Assembly (NCBI RefSeq): GCF_900129005.1
Contig: NZ_FQUN01000018.1
Coordinates: 1-64,000 of the forward strand
Length of the DNA stretch: 64,000 bases
From: Leeuwenhoekiella marinoflava DSM 3653
GTDB lineage: Bacteria; Bacteroidota; Bacteroidia; Flavobacteriales; Flavobacteriaceae
Direction: 5' to 3'
Shown: positions 17,753 to 27,289 of the stretch, piece after piece
How the letters are laid out: each line of letters begins with the position of its first letter
How positions within the stretch are numbered: the stretch's first letter is position 1
Program-made: the position numbers and the translations under genes
The notes under the pieces: generated by a model
Database searches by the model: none
Told to the model about the DNA's origin: nothing
The model's input: the letters and a program-made list of their open reading frames with translations, nothing else

Positions 17753-19177
17753 ATGGAAGCACAAGCAGCAGCACGTTTAGAATTATCTGAGCAAGAAATG
17801 CGAGAATATGGTTATCAGGTGGTAGATGCTATTGTTGCGCATCACCTCAATCAACATAAAGAGAAGCCGGTAGCTCAGGCAAGTAGGGAGGAGATGGATT
17901 CTTTGTTGAGAGAGGATGTACCTGAAGATGCAACATCTGTAGATGATGTTTTTAATACGGTAATGGAAAAAGTGATGCCTTACACTAACATCATGAGTCA
18001 TCCTAAATTTTACTCTTTTGTGCCCGGACCTAGCAATTATGTAAGTGCAATGGCTGATGCGTTGGCTACCGGTTTTAATGTGTTCTCTGGTGGATGGGCA
18101 GCTTCTCCGGCAGCAGCAGAATTAGAGATTGTGACTATAAACTGGTTACTCAATCTTTATGGTTTTCCTAAAAAGCGTGGTGGAGGTATTTTTACCAGTG
18201 GTGGATCTATGGCTAATCTTACAGCGCTAATTACAGCCCGAAATATAAAATGCGGTGATGATTTTTCTAAAGCGGTGATTTACTTATCAGATCAGGCACA
18301 TTCTTCAAACATCAAGGCGATACGCGTGATGGGTTTTAGAAAGGAACAGATACGTTTGATTCCAACAGATATGGAATTCAAGTTTGCTATAAATAAACTA
18401 AAGAATGCAATCAACAAGGACCGGTTAGAAGGGTGGAAGCCATTTTGTTTATTGGCTTCGGCAGGAACAACAAATACCGGTACCGTTGATCAACTTACAG
18501 AGTTGTCAGAGATTGCTAAAAAAGAAGATTTATGGTTTCATATTGATGGAGCATATGGTGGTGCAGCAATCCTTTCTAAAAATGGAAAACAACTTTTAAA
18601 AGGGGTTGAAAAAGCAGATTCACTTACCGTTGACCCGCATAAATGGTTTTATCAGCCGTATGAAATGGGGTGCTTATTAGTGCGCAATCACAAGTGGTTG
18701 AGTGGTACGTTTACTGAAGTTCCTGAGTATCTTAAAGATGTAGAAGGTAATAAGTCTGAAATCAACTTCTACGATCACGGGATACAGCTTACGCGCCGTT
18801 TTAGAGCGCTTAAATTTTATATGAGTGTAAAAACCTTTGGTCTCAATGCTTTCCGTCAGGCTGTGCAATACAACTTTGATCTGTGTGAAAAGGTAGAAAG
18901 CATTCTGCGTAAAAGCGCTAAGTGGGAAGTGGTGTCACCAGCAACCCTTGCGGTGATTAATTTCAGATACCATCCTATAAATCAGAATCTATCTGAGAAA
19001 GAGCTTGATGAACTGAATTCTAAGATATCTGAACGTGTTGTGAATTCGCGAGAAGCAATGCTGGTGACTACGGTTTTAAACGGACAAATTGTTTTACGTA
19101 TGTGTCTGATAAACCCAAGAACTACTCTTGCGGATGTTGAAGAAACAATTGCATTGTGTGAGAAAATGGCAGAATAA
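17753..19177 (+). CDS. PLP-dependent group II amino-acid decarboxylase (aromatic-L-amino-acid/diaminobutyrate type)
   Basis: A 474-residue cytoplasmic enzyme that removes the carboxyl group of an amino acid to give an amine. Family features: PGPSNYVSAMADAL and FNVFSGGWAASPAAAELE near residues 90-125, FTSGGSMANLTAL (PLP phosphate cradle), HIDGAYGGAA, and DPHKWFYQPYEMGCL with the Schiff-base lysine K297. Substrate could be tyrosine, DOPA, tryptophan or 2,4-diaminobutyrate; sequence reading cannot decide. It is a single gene with its own promoter, and its stop abuts the convergent fructokinase stop with no gap. Confidence 0.85.
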   Translation: MEAQAAARLELSEQEMREYGYQVVDAIVAHHLNQHKEKPVAQASREEMDSLLREDVPEDATSVDDVFNTVMEKVMPYTNIMSHPKFYSFVPGPSNYVSAMADALATGFNVFSGGWAASPAAAELEIVTINWLLNLYGFPKKRGGGIFTSGGSMANLTALITARNIKCGDDFSKAVIYLSDQAHSSNIKAIRVMGFRKEQIRLIPTDMEFKFAINKLKNAINKDRLEGWKPFCLLASAGTTNTGTVDQLTELSEIAKKEDLWFHIDGAYGGAAILSKNGKQLLKGVEKADSLTVDPHKWFYQPYEMGCLLVRNHKWLSGTFTEVPEYLKDVEGNKSEINFYDHGIQLTRRFRALKFYMSVKTFGLNAFRQAVQYNFDLCEKVESILRKSAKWEVVSPATLAVINFRYHPINQNLSEKELDELNSKISERVVNSREAMLVTTVLNGQIVLRMCLINPRTTLADVEETIALCEKMAE

Positions 19178-20071
19178 TTATTCCGCCATTTTTTCTGATA
19201 TTTTTTCTTTTGAAATCTTTGCGTTAGCGCCTTTTTTGCCTGCTACCAGCGAGCCTAAAGCACAAGCGAAAGCCAATGATTTTTCAGCGTTGTTTTCAAC
19301 CATAACTAGTTGATAAATCAAACCGGCAAGAAAAGAGTCTCCTGCACCTACGGTATCTACAACCTCTATTTTATAGCCGGAGTGTTTGTGAATTTTACCG
19401 TCTTGATATAAGATAGCTCCCTCACTACCACAAGTTACGCAGATGAGAGAAGTATTTGTATGCTTGCTAATCGCTTCAATTTGCTCAGAAATATTTTGAC
19501 TTTTGATGTCAAGATGTTGAGCGATTTCTTCCAGCTCTTCATCATTCATTTTGATCATATCAGCCTGCTTCATAAACTGAATAAGATGCTCCATTTTATA
19601 ATGTGGTGCACGCAGGTTTACATCAAAAATTGCATATTTAGCTTTAGCAAGTAGCTCTTTTAAGGTATTGCGAGAAGTCTCGCTGCGAGCTGCCAAAGAA
19701 CCGAATATAAAAAGATCAGTTTGTGATACAGCTTTTTTATTGCTTTCTGTAGATGCAATTGCATCCCATGCTACAGGCTCTTTTATGGTGTATGAAGCAC
19801 TACCACTTGAATCTAAATTCACTAAAACCTGACCGGTTTCTAGGGAATTATCTTCTTGTATCAGGCTTTGATCAAGATCAAACTTTTCAATAGCAGTTCG
19901 TGTTTCTTCAGCAAGAGGATCTGATCCTAACCGGCTAATCATTTTCACGGTAAGCCCTAGACTTTTTAGTCTCAGGCATAAATTGAGCGGTGCGCCACCC
20001 AGTGCTTTTCCATCAGGGAAAACATCCCATAAAATTTCACCATAAGAAATGGCACTTAACATATCTTTCAT
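19178..20071 (-). CDS. PfkB-family fructokinase
   Basis: 297 residues of the ribokinase/PfkB fold that phosphorylate a sugar, here most likely fructose, with ATP. Visible are GEILWDVFPDGKALGGAPLNL split as GEILWDVFPDG and GGAPLNL at the N-terminus (substrate lid), and DTVGAGDSFLAGL with the catalytic base D245. It is the last gene of GH32-transporter-kinase and its start shares one base with the transporter stop (TAATG), implying coupled translation. Fructose released from fructan or sucrose by GH32 is the expected substrate. Confidence 0.88.
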   Translation of the reverse strand: MKDMLSAISYGEILWDVFPDGKALGGAPLNLCLRLKSLGLTVKMISRLGSDPLAEETRTAIEKFDLDQSLIQEDNSLETGQVLVNLDSSGSASYTIKEPVAWDAIASTESNKKAVSQTDLFIFGSLAARSETSRNTLKELLAKAKYAIFDVNLRAPHYKMEHLIQFMKQADMIKMNDEELEEIAQHLDIKSQNISEQIEAISKHTNTSLICVTCGSEGAILYQDGKIHKHSGYKIEVVDTVGAGDSFLAGLIYQLVMVENNAEKSLAFACALGSLVAGKKGANAKISKEKISEKMAE

Positions 20072-21408
20072 TATCCTAAGATTTTTTCTTCTAATTCTTC
20101 GAGAGAAATACCTTTGGTTTCCGGCATCATAAACTTGGTAAATAGCAATTGTAAAAACATCATAAATGCAAAGAATGCAAAAATAGGCCAGGGGTTGTCT
20201 TTGAAAACCCCGTCTTCACCATCTAAAAATACAGGGGTTAAAAGTGTGATTAAAGCCGCAAAGATCCAATGTGTTCCGGTACCCCAAGATTGCCCGTATG
20301 CACGTACTTTATTAGGGAAGACTTCAGAAATAAATACCCAGATAACTGCTCCTTGTCCTATTGCATGAGATGCAATAAAAATTAAAATGAATGTGAGTAA
20401 TACTGCTGGACTTGAACCATTATAAAAGCACCAGGCAACGGTGACTAAACTGATGATGTAGCCAAAAGAACCGATATACATTAAGGTACGTCTGCCTAAG
20501 CGGTCTATTAGACTTACGCCGACAAAGGTGAAAATAAGATTCACAACACCTATAGAAATAGAATTTAAGAGCGAATCTTCTGTTGCCAAACCAGCTTTTA
20601 CCAGAATCTCTGGTGCGTAATACAGTATAAAGTTTATACCAGAGACCTGATTGAAAAATGCAATTAAAAAGGCTAGAATTAGTGGCTTTTTAAAACGCTT
20701 TGTAAAGAGTTTGATGTCGTCAGATGTTTTAGCAAGTTCTGTTTTTATAGCGTCTATTTTTTGCTGAGTTTCAGTTTCATCATAAACCTGATTTAAAACC
20801 CCAAAAGCAGCTTTCTCATCTTTTTTCTTATGCAGTAACCAGCGGGGACTTTCGGGAACGGTGAGTACCAATAAAGTGTAAAGTAGCGCAGGAATCGCCT
20901 CTACACCCATCATCCAACGCCAGTCGTTTTCACCTTGAAAACCTTCTAAAAGATAGTTTGAGAAAAAAGCAATGAGAATACCCAGAACGAGATTGAATTG
21001 ATATAAGGCAACTAATTTACCTCGATTTGAAGCGGTTGTGATTTCTGAAATATAAGTAGGTGCTGCAACCGAAGATGCACCAACTCCCACACCACCAATA
21101 AATCTAAAGAATGAAAACAGATAAGGGTCTGGGGATAAAGCAGAACCTAAAGCTGATGCGAAATATAAAATACCTATCCAAAACAAGGTTTTTTTACGAC
21201 CAAATTTATCACAAGGAATACCGCCGGTTAAAGAACCTAATACGGTTCCCCACAAAGCCATAGACATAATGAATAAGCCGTGAAACCAAGGGGAGAGGTT
21301 CCATAATTCTTTTACAGGCAGGTTAGCTCCTGAAATAACAACGGTGTCAAAACCAAACAGAAAGCCCGCAAGCGCTACTGTTATTGACCATTTTTGAACT
21401 GCTTTCAT
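20071..21408 (-). CDS. Sugar-porter family MFS transporter (fructose or related sugar)
   Basis: 445 residues with 12 predicted membrane helices. Sugar-porter signatures are present: GGIPCDKFGRKKTL between helices 2 and 3, RFIGGVGVGASSVAAPTYISE, VPESPRWLLHKKK before the central loop, SLIDRLGRRTLMY between helices 8 and 9, and MMPETKGISLEELEE at the end. It lies between the GH32 and fructokinase genes, so it is a proton-linked importer for fructose or short fructo-oligosaccharide. The locus has no SusC/SusD pair, so outer-membrane entry must use something encoded elsewhere. Confidence 0.9.
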   Translation of the reverse strand: MKAVQKWSITVALAGFLFGFDTVVISGANLPVKELWNLSPWFHGLFIMSMALWGTVLGSLTGGIPCDKFGRKKTLFWIGILYFASALGSALSPDPYLFSFFRFIGGVGVGASSVAAPTYISEITTASNRGKLVALYQFNLVLGILIAFFSNYLLEGFQGENDWRWMMGVEAIPALLYTLLVLTVPESPRWLLHKKKDEKAAFGVLNQVYDETETQQKIDAIKTELAKTSDDIKLFTKRFKKPLILAFLIAFFNQVSGINFILYYAPEILVKAGLATEDSLLNSISIGVVNLIFTFVGVSLIDRLGRRTLMYIGSFGYIISLVTVAWCFYNGSSPAVLLTFILIFIASHAIGQGAVIWVFISEVFPNKVRAYGQSWGTGTHWIFAALITLLTPVFLDGEDGVFKDNPWPIFAFFAFMMFLQLLFTKFMMPETKGISLEELEEKILG

Positions 21409-21427
21409 AAACGTGAATTAATTCGTG

Positions 21428-22978
21428 TTAGTTTTCTTTCCAAATGGAAGGAATAGGGGTTATTTTAATAGTTTTGGGTTTGTCTTTTGTCTCAATACTG
21501 AATTCTGTATAAGGTTTGCTAGAAAAAAACTGTGCGGTCATGGTATTAGCACCACCATCTCCAAAAAACTCGACAGATGAGGCATCAATGTAGATTGAAA
21601 AATCTGCGGAATCTCCCTTTTTAAAATTAGCTTGAGCTTTCATAATCGGTAAAGCAAATGCGTCAGAAAAATTGGTATAACCACTCTTGCTTCGGTCTAA
21701 GCTATATTCTTTCTTAACTGAATTATAGGTGATTAAAAGTTGTTCACCATTAGTATTGCTTAGTTTTATGTTGAAATCGCTAAGCGGTTTTGGGAGGTCA
21801 AACGCTACTTTAGATTGATTCAGTTCAGAGTGAGAAAACGCATAGTTTCCATTTTTTTTATTTATTTCAGGAGTTTCTGTTTTGAGACCTTCAGTTAATG
21901 TTTCGATAGGTGGATTAGTCAAGAAATATTCTTCGTTATTATACAACTCTAACTTCCGAGGAAGCGTCATCGCACTACGCCATTTTTCGGTAGGAGTAAC
22001 TTGACCGTAATCCCAATTGCTCATCCAACCTATAAAAATACGCTCCTCACCCGGGAGGTTGTTGTAAGTGATACCGGCATAATTATCTCTTCCCAGATCA
22101 ATCCATTTTTCTTCGGTTTGCGAAGTGGTAAAGGTTTCTCCGTCAAATTCACCTATAAAATATTGAGTTCCAGAACCACCGTTAGGAGCACCCGGATTGA
22201 TACTGATGAGCAAAACCCATTTAGTCTCACCGGTTTCCTCAATCGTTAGCGGGAAAAGATCAGGACATTCCCAAACACCACCGTGTGCGCCAGTGTTTTG
22301 ACCAAAATCACTGAGGTAGTTCCATTCTTTTAAATTATCTGAATTGTAAATCATAGCACGATCTCCGCCCACAAGAAGTAAAACCCACTTTTGAGAAGCT
22401 TCGTGCCAGAAAACTTTAGGATCTCTAAAATCTACAAGGTTATCGCTGTTAGGTACAACAGGATTGTTAGCGTACTTAGTAAATGTCTGACCGTTATCTA
22501 GACTGTATGCTATGCCTTGATACTGGTAATTGGTTGTTTTTTGTTCTGCTCTTACAGGATCGTGATAGGTGAACATCGCAACCAAAGCTGGGTTTTCAGA
22601 AGTGCCAAAACCAGAAGTGTTGTTATGATCAATAACTGCACTTCCTGAAAATATATAACCTAAACTATCAGGAGCTAAAGCAACAGGCTCGTTGTTCCAC
22701 TTTTTAAGATCTTTACTGGTAGCGTGTCCCCAGTGCATAGGTCCCCAGACTGTAGAATCAGGGTAAAACTGATAGAATAAATGATAAGTGCCGTCGCTAT
22801 AAACCAGCCCGTTAGGATCATTCATCCAGTGAGCTTCCGGAGAAAAATGATATTGTGGGCGAAAATTTTCGTAATATGCTTTAACTACCGTATCTTTAGG
22901 GGTAGTATTTGTGGTATTTTCTTTTTTGCATGCAGTCATAATCAAAAAGGCTAGTAAAATTGAAGATAAGTATTTCAT
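21428..22978 (-). CDS. GH32 fructan hydrolase (levanase/inulinase/invertase type) lipoprotein
   Basis: 516 residues. A lipoprotein signal ends at IMTAC. The five-blade propeller has the three acids of GH32: nucleophile D54 in HWMNDPNG, transition-state stabiliser D186 in DFRDPKVF, and acid/base E237 in WECPDLF. A C-terminal beta-sandwich carries IDASSVEFFGDGG, also standard. It releases fructose from beta-fructans or sucrose outside the inner membrane; exo or endo action cannot be told. It is first in an operon with the sugar porter (19 bases downstream) and fructokinase, and diverges from a LacI-type regulator. Confidence 0.93.
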   Translation of the reverse strand: MKYLSSILLAFLIMTACKKENTTNTTPKDTVVKAYYENFRPQYHFSPEAHWMNDPNGLVYSDGTYHLFYQFYPDSTVWGPMHWGHATSKDLKKWNNEPVALAPDSLGYIFSGSAVIDHNNTSGFGTSENPALVAMFTYHDPVRAEQKTTNYQYQGIAYSLDNGQTFTKYANNPVVPNSDNLVDFRDPKVFWHEASQKWVLLLVGGDRAMIYNSDNLKEWNYLSDFGQNTGAHGGVWECPDLFPLTIEETGETKWVLLISINPGAPNGGSGTQYFIGEFDGETFTTSQTEEKWIDLGRDNYAGITYNNLPGEERIFIGWMSNWDYGQVTPTEKWRSAMTLPRKLELYNNEEYFLTNPPIETLTEGLKTETPEINKKNGNYAFSHSELNQSKVAFDLPKPLSDFNIKLSNTNGEQLLITYNSVKKEYSLDRSKSGYTNFSDAFALPIMKAQANFKKGDSADFSIYIDASSVEFFGDGGANTMTAQFFSSKPYTEFSIETKDKPKTIKITPIPSIWKEN

Positions 22979-23046
22979 ACTAAATGACTTTAATTAGAAA
23001 ATAGTTTTTATTTCGGCGGAAATTTAAAACAATTTAACTGAACTTA

Positions 23047-23060
23047 ATCGATTTAGTCTT
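23047..23060. promoter_or_regulatory. Candidate LacI-type operator
   Basis: In the divergent GH32/lacI region an 8-bp palindrome AATCGATT is centred on CG, as in many LacI-family operators, immediately upstream of the -7 box at 23062-23069. Short palindromes are common by chance in AT-rich DNA, so this is tentative. Confidence 0.25.
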
Positions 23061-23061
23061 G

Positions 23062-23069
23062 TAAATTTG
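23062..23069 (+). promoter_or_regulatory. -7 promoter box of the LacI-type regulator operon
   Basis: TAAATTTG, an exact TAnnTTTG, 67 bases before the start at 23137; the leader contains the hairpin at 23091-23108. Confidence 0.5.
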
Positions 23070-23090
23070 CCACAACAATATTTTTTGAAT

Positions 23091-23108
23091 AGTCTATAAG
23101 AATAGACT
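23091..23108. repeat. Inverted repeat in the leader of the LacI-type gene
   Basis: AGTCTAT and ATAGACT form a perfect 7-bp stem with a 4-base loop, downstream of the predicted start of transcription. It could be a roadblock operator for the regulator itself or an mRNA hairpin. Confidence 0.4.
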
Positions 23109-23136
23109 TTATATTATTAATTCTTTTTCCCAAATT

Positions 23137-24183
23137 ATGAAAAGAAAGCTGACCCTAAAATCAATCGCAAAAGAACTGGGAGTATCAATCTCTACAGTTT
23201 CAAAAGCTTTGCGAGACAGCCCAGAAATTAGTGAAGAAACGCGTGAGAAAATAAAGGCTTATGCCAAGCTTTATAATTATAAGCCAAACAACATAGCCCT
23301 GAGTTTAAAGAATCGTAAGACCAATACTATAGGTGTTATCATTCCACAAATTGTTCACCATTTCTTTACAACTGTGATACAGGGAATTGAGCATGAGGCA
23401 CGAGAGAAAAATTATAATGTGATTATCTGTTTGTCAAATAATGATTTTGACAAAGAGGTTCTCAATATGGAATTGCTTGCAAATGGGAGTACAGATGGTT
23501 TTATACTTTCGGTATCAAAAGAGACGATGCTTAAAGAAGACTATCACCATTTAAATGAAGTTATAGAACAAGGTATGCCGGTTGTGATGTTTGACCGTGT
23601 GGTAGAGGGCATAAAATGTGACCGTGTTCTTATTGACGATAAAGAAGGAGCTAAAAAAGGGGTTACCCACATGATACGCTCGGGTTGTCGTAAAATAGGA
23701 ATTATTACCAGTGAAGATTATGTAAGTGTAGGACGTTTAAGAACGGAAGGTTACTTGGATGCTTTGGACGATTTTGGTATTGAGCCGGATGATAAGCGTA
23801 TTCTTAAGCTAGACAATATTGATGATCTTTCTGATAAATCTAAAAAGCGTATTGAAGCGTTTATTATTAAAAATGACCTCGACGGAGTTTTTACAGTAAA
23901 CGAACTTTTTGCTGTTCACGCTTCACGTGTAATTAGCGGTTTAGGTAAGAAAATTCCAGAAGATATTTCATTAGTATGTTTTACTGACGGTCAATTATCT
24001 GAGCATGCCGTACCTAGTCTTACTGCGGTAAGTCAGCACGGTGAAGAAATGGGGCGTAAAGCTGCAGCGATGCTTATAGATAAGTTAGAGCGTCCTGAAG
24101 ATGAAGAAGAAGAGTACAGTACAGCTTATATAGACACCAGTCTGGTAGAACGTGAGTCTACAAAAGAAGTTATCAAACGCTAA
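23137..24183 (+). CDS. LacI/GalR-family transcriptional regulator
   Basis: 348 residues: N-terminal LacI helix-turn-helix (LKSIAKELGVSISTVSKAL, hinge helix around residues 48-58) and a periplasmic-binding-protein-like sensor domain (IGVIIPQIVHHFFTTVIQGI, MPVVMFDRV, PSLTAVSQHGEEMG). It heads pgmB-GH65 with 2-base spacing and diverges from the GH32 operon, so it may control both. The ligand is likely a sugar released by one of these pathways. Confidence 0.92.
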   Translation: MKRKLTLKSIAKELGVSISTVSKALRDSPEISEETREKIKAYAKLYNYKPNNIALSLKNRKTNTIGVIIPQIVHHFFTTVIQGIEHEAREKNYNVIICLSNNDFDKEVLNMELLANGSTDGFILSVSKETMLKEDYHHLNEVIEQGMPVVMFDRVVEGIKCDRVLIDDKEGAKKGVTHMIRSGCRKIGIITSEDYVSVGRLRTEGYLDALDDFGIEPDDKRILKLDNIDDLSDKSKKRIEAFIIKNDLDGVFTVNELFAVHASRVISGLGKKIPEDISLVCFTDGQLSEHAVPSLTAVSQHGEEMGRKAAAMLIDKLERPEDEEEEYSTAYIDTSLVERESTKEVIKR

Positions 24184-24185
24184 TT

Positions 24186-24842
24186 ATGAGCAAGAAGGGA
24201 TTTATTTTTGATTTAGATGGAGTAATTGTAGATACAGCAGGATTTCATTATCTCGCATGGCGAAATTTAGCAAACGAACTGGGTTTTGAGTTTACTGAAG
24301 AACAAAATGAACGTTTTAAAGGGGTAAGCCGCGTTCGTTCTTTGGATATTTTACTCGAAATAGGAGGCGTTAAAGCTACAGAAGAGCAAAAGGAAGGCTG
24401 GTTGGTTTCTAAAAATAAAGAGTATCTAAGTTATATTGCTAAGATGACTAAAGATGATATTCTACCCGGAGTACTTAAAGTGCTTACCTATCTTAAAGAA
24501 AAAAACATTCCTATGGCGTTGGGATCTGCAAGTAAAAATGCACAGCCTATTTTAAAACGCGTGGGACTTTTTGATCTATTTGACTGCATTGTAGATGGCA
24601 ATCATGTCCAGAAAGCAAAGCCAGACCCTGAAGTTTTTACCATAGGTGCAGACGAGCTAGAAATAGAATATACAGATGCTATCGTTTTTGAAGATTCTAT
24701 CGCCGGTATTCAGGCAGCAAATAGCGTTGATATGGTAAGTGTAGGGATTGGTAGTGCCAAGGTTTTACATGAAGCCGATCATAATTTTAATGATTTTACA
24801 GAAATTGATATTGCATTTTTAGACCAACTAATCAACGCATAA
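24186..24842 (+). CDS. pgmB: Beta-phosphoglucomutase
   Basis: 218-residue HAD-family enzyme that converts beta-glucose-1-phosphate to glucose-6-phosphate. FIFDLDGVIVDTAGFHYLAW carries the nucleophile and acid/base aspartates (D8, D10), FKGVSRVRSLDILLEIGG is the beta-PGM cap signature, LGSASKNA is HAD motif II, KAKPDPEVF motif III and VFEDSIAGIQAA motif IV. It is followed after 2 bases by a GH65 phosphorylase, whose product is this enzyme's substrate; the pairing is classic. Confidence 0.95.
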   Translation: MSKKGFIFDLDGVIVDTAGFHYLAWRNLANELGFEFTEEQNERFKGVSRVRSLDILLEIGGVKATEEQKEGWLVSKNKEYLSYIAKMTKDDILPGVLKVLTYLKEKNIPMALGSASKNAQPILKRVGLFDLFDCIVDGNHVQKAKPDPEVFTIGADELEIEYTDAIVFEDSIAGIQAANSVDMVSVGIGSAKVLHEADHNFNDFTEIDIAFLDQLINA

Positions 24843-24844
24843 CC

Positions 24845-27151
24845 ATGAATCAAGATTATATAGTACCTGCTCCTTGGGCAGTTATAGAGGAAGGATTTGA
24901 GAAAGAACGCGTAAAATCTTCAGAAAGCCTCTTTAGTATAGGTAATGGGGCAATGGGACAACGTGCCAATTTTGAAGAAGAATACAGCGGGAAAACGTTT
25001 CAAGGAAGTTATATAGGAGGTGTCTATTATCCTGATAAAACGCGTGTAGGTTGGTGGAAAAATGGTTATCCGGAATATTTTGCAAAAGTACTTAATGCAC
25101 CGAGTTGGATAGGGATTAAAGTAAAAGTTGATGGGGAATCGCTGGATTTAAACACAGCAAAAAGTGTTTCTAAATTTCGTCGTGAACTCAATATGAAAGA
25201 AGGCTGGCTTGGTAGAAGCTTTGAGGCTGAACTCCAAAACGGAACCAAACTTAAAGTGAAATCTAAACGCTTTTTGAGTTTGGAACACGATGAACTGGGA
25301 GCTATCAATTATGAAGTTACTCCGCTAAACAAAGATGTGAGTATCAGTTATGAGCCGTATTTAGATAGCGGTATCACCAATGAGGATACAAACTGGGATG
25401 ATAAATTCTGGAATACCCTCGAAGTAGAAGAAGACGGAAATAAAGCTTTTATTTCTGCCCATACGATGAAAACTTTTTTTTATGTATGTACTGCGATGTC
25501 TAACACCTTCACGGTAGATGGAAAAGAAATATCTCTTACATTAAAAACCAGTAAAACAGATACGTATATCGGTCACGTTTATGAGACCGATATACGCGAG
25601 GGAGAAACTTTTGCTGTTCAAAAATATGCAGGATACATCACTTCTTTCAATCACGATAAAGATGATTTAAAGAAGGCAGCGACTTCAGTTTTAGAAATTG
25701 CGTTAGAAGCAGGTTTTGATAGCTTATTATCCAAACAAAAAGAAGATTGGGCGACAATCTGGTCAATGGCAGATATTGTTATTGAAGGAGATGTAAAAGC
25801 CCAGCAGGGAATACGTTTCAATATCTTTCAATTGAATCAAACCTATTTAGGTAAAGACGCTCGTTTAAATATAGGTCCTAAAGGATTTACCGGGGAGAAA
25901 TATGGCGGATCAACTTATTGGGACACCGAAGCGTATTGTTTGCCATTCTATATGGCTACTAAAGATCAGGAAGTTGCTCGAAATTTACTGACCTATCGCT
26001 ACAATCACTTAGAAAAAGCGATTGAGAATGCTGAGAAATTAGGTTTTAAAAATGGTGCAGCATTGTATCCTATGGTTACTATGAACGGCGAGGAATGTCA
26101 CAATGAGTGGGAAATCACTTTTGAAGAAATACATCGTAATGGTGCAATGATTTTCGCCATTAGAGATTATCTCAACTATACAGGTGATTACAGTTACATT
26201 CCTGAAAAAGGTTTAGAGGTAATGATCGCCGTAGCTCGTTTCTGGAAACAACGCGCAACCTGGTCTGCTAAAAAAGAACGGTTTGTGATTCTTGGGGTGA
26301 CCGGGCCTAATGAGTATGAAAATAACGTAAATAATAATTTTTATACCAACTATCTGGCGAAATGGTGCTTGAGCTATGCGGTAGAACATACCAAAAAGGT
26401 TGCTAAAGAATTTGGTTCAGATTACAAACGCATTGCAGAAATAACCGGTGTTTCTAATGAAGAATTAAATTCTTGGACAGATGTTTCAGACAAGATATAT
26501 TTACCTTTTTCTGAAGAAGAAGATGTGTATTTACAGCAAGATGGTTTTTTAGATAAAGAGTTGATCACTGTTGCAGATTTGGATAAAGCAGAGCGTCCTA
26601 TCAATCAAAAATGGAGTTGGGATAGAATTTTACGCTCCCCCTATATAAAACAAGCAGATACACTTCAGGGATTTTATGTTTTTGAAGATCATTTCACAGA
26701 AGAAGAGCTGAAAAAGCATTTCGATTTTTACGAACCATTTACCGTTCACGAGTCTTCTTTGAGTCCGTGTGTGCACGCAATTCAGGCTGCAAAACTGGGA
26801 CAGATGGATCAAGCTTATGAGTTTTATTTGAGAACATCCCGTTTAGATCTTGATGATTATAATAAAGAGGTACACGAAGGCTTGCATATCACAAGTATGG
26901 CAGGTACGTGGATGAGTGTTGTTGAAGGTTTTGGTGGAATGCGAATTAAAGATGACACGTTATCGTTCGCTCCAAAAATGCCAAAAGCATGGGAAGGATT
27001 TTCTTTTAAACTGAATTTTAGAAACCAGATTCTAAAAGTAGCAGTACGTAAAGATAAATATACCTTTAGCCTTGACACCGGTGATGATCTGGATATTTTG
27101 GTTGATGGTAAACAAATACGAGTAACTTCTGATGCAGCAGTTGAGGTTTAA
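24845..27151 (+). CDS. GH65 inverting alpha-glucoside phosphorylase (maltose phosphorylase type)
   Basis: 768 residues, no signal peptide, so cytoplasmic. It splits an alpha-glucosyl disaccharide with phosphate to beta-glucose-1-phosphate and a sugar. The order is N-terminal beta-sandwich, (alpha/alpha)6 barrel, C-terminal sheet. Marks are GGSTYWDTEAYCLPFY, the general acid E490 in GVTGPNEYENNVNNN, and HESSLSPCVHA in the phosphate site. Maltose is the commonest substrate of enzymes with this length and motif set, but trehalose, kojibiose or nigerose phosphorylases share them. It ends the lacI-pgmB-GH65 operon, with a strong terminator 22 bases later. Confidence 0.9.
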   Translation: MNQDYIVPAPWAVIEEGFEKERVKSSESLFSIGNGAMGQRANFEEEYSGKTFQGSYIGGVYYPDKTRVGWWKNGYPEYFAKVLNAPSWIGIKVKVDGESLDLNTAKSVSKFRRELNMKEGWLGRSFEAELQNGTKLKVKSKRFLSLEHDELGAINYEVTPLNKDVSISYEPYLDSGITNEDTNWDDKFWNTLEVEEDGNKAFISAHTMKTFFYVCTAMSNTFTVDGKEISLTLKTSKTDTYIGHVYETDIREGETFAVQKYAGYITSFNHDKDDLKKAATSVLEIALEAGFDSLLSKQKEDWATIWSMADIVIEGDVKAQQGIRFNIFQLNQTYLGKDARLNIGPKGFTGEKYGGSTYWDTEAYCLPFYMATKDQEVARNLLTYRYNHLEKAIENAEKLGFKNGAALYPMVTMNGEECHNEWEITFEEIHRNGAMIFAIRDYLNYTGDYSYIPEKGLEVMIAVARFWKQRATWSAKKERFVILGVTGPNEYENNVNNNFYTNYLAKWCLSYAVEHTKKVAKEFGSDYKRIAEITGVSNEELNSWTDVSDKIYLPFSEEEDVYLQQDGFLDKELITVADLDKAERPINQKWSWDRILRSPYIKQADTLQGFYVFEDHFTEEELKKHFDFYEPFTVHESSLSPCVHAIQAAKLGQMDQAYEFYLRTSRLDLDDYNKEVHEGLHITSMAGTWMSVVEGFGGMRIKDDTLSFAPKMPKAWEGFSFKLNFRNQILKVAVRKDKYTFSLDTGDDLDILVDGKQIRVTSDAAVEV

Positions 27152-27172
27152 ATTAGAAATTAGTTGAAAAAT

Positions 27173-27208
27173 TAAGCCTTTTCTCAGTTTGTGAGTAAAG
27201 GCTTTTTT
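27173..27208 (+). terminator. Rho-independent terminator of the lacI-pgmB-GH65 operon
   Basis: AAGCCTTT...CTCA pairs with TGAG...AAAGGCTT around a short loop, followed by six T. It ends 57 bases after the GH65 stop. Confidence 0.85.
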
Positions 27209-27289
27209 GTTTTATAGAACTTACTGTGGAATTAAAACAACTTAAAAATCGCTAGGATCTAATACCTTAGAGCAAAGTTTATATGCAGT

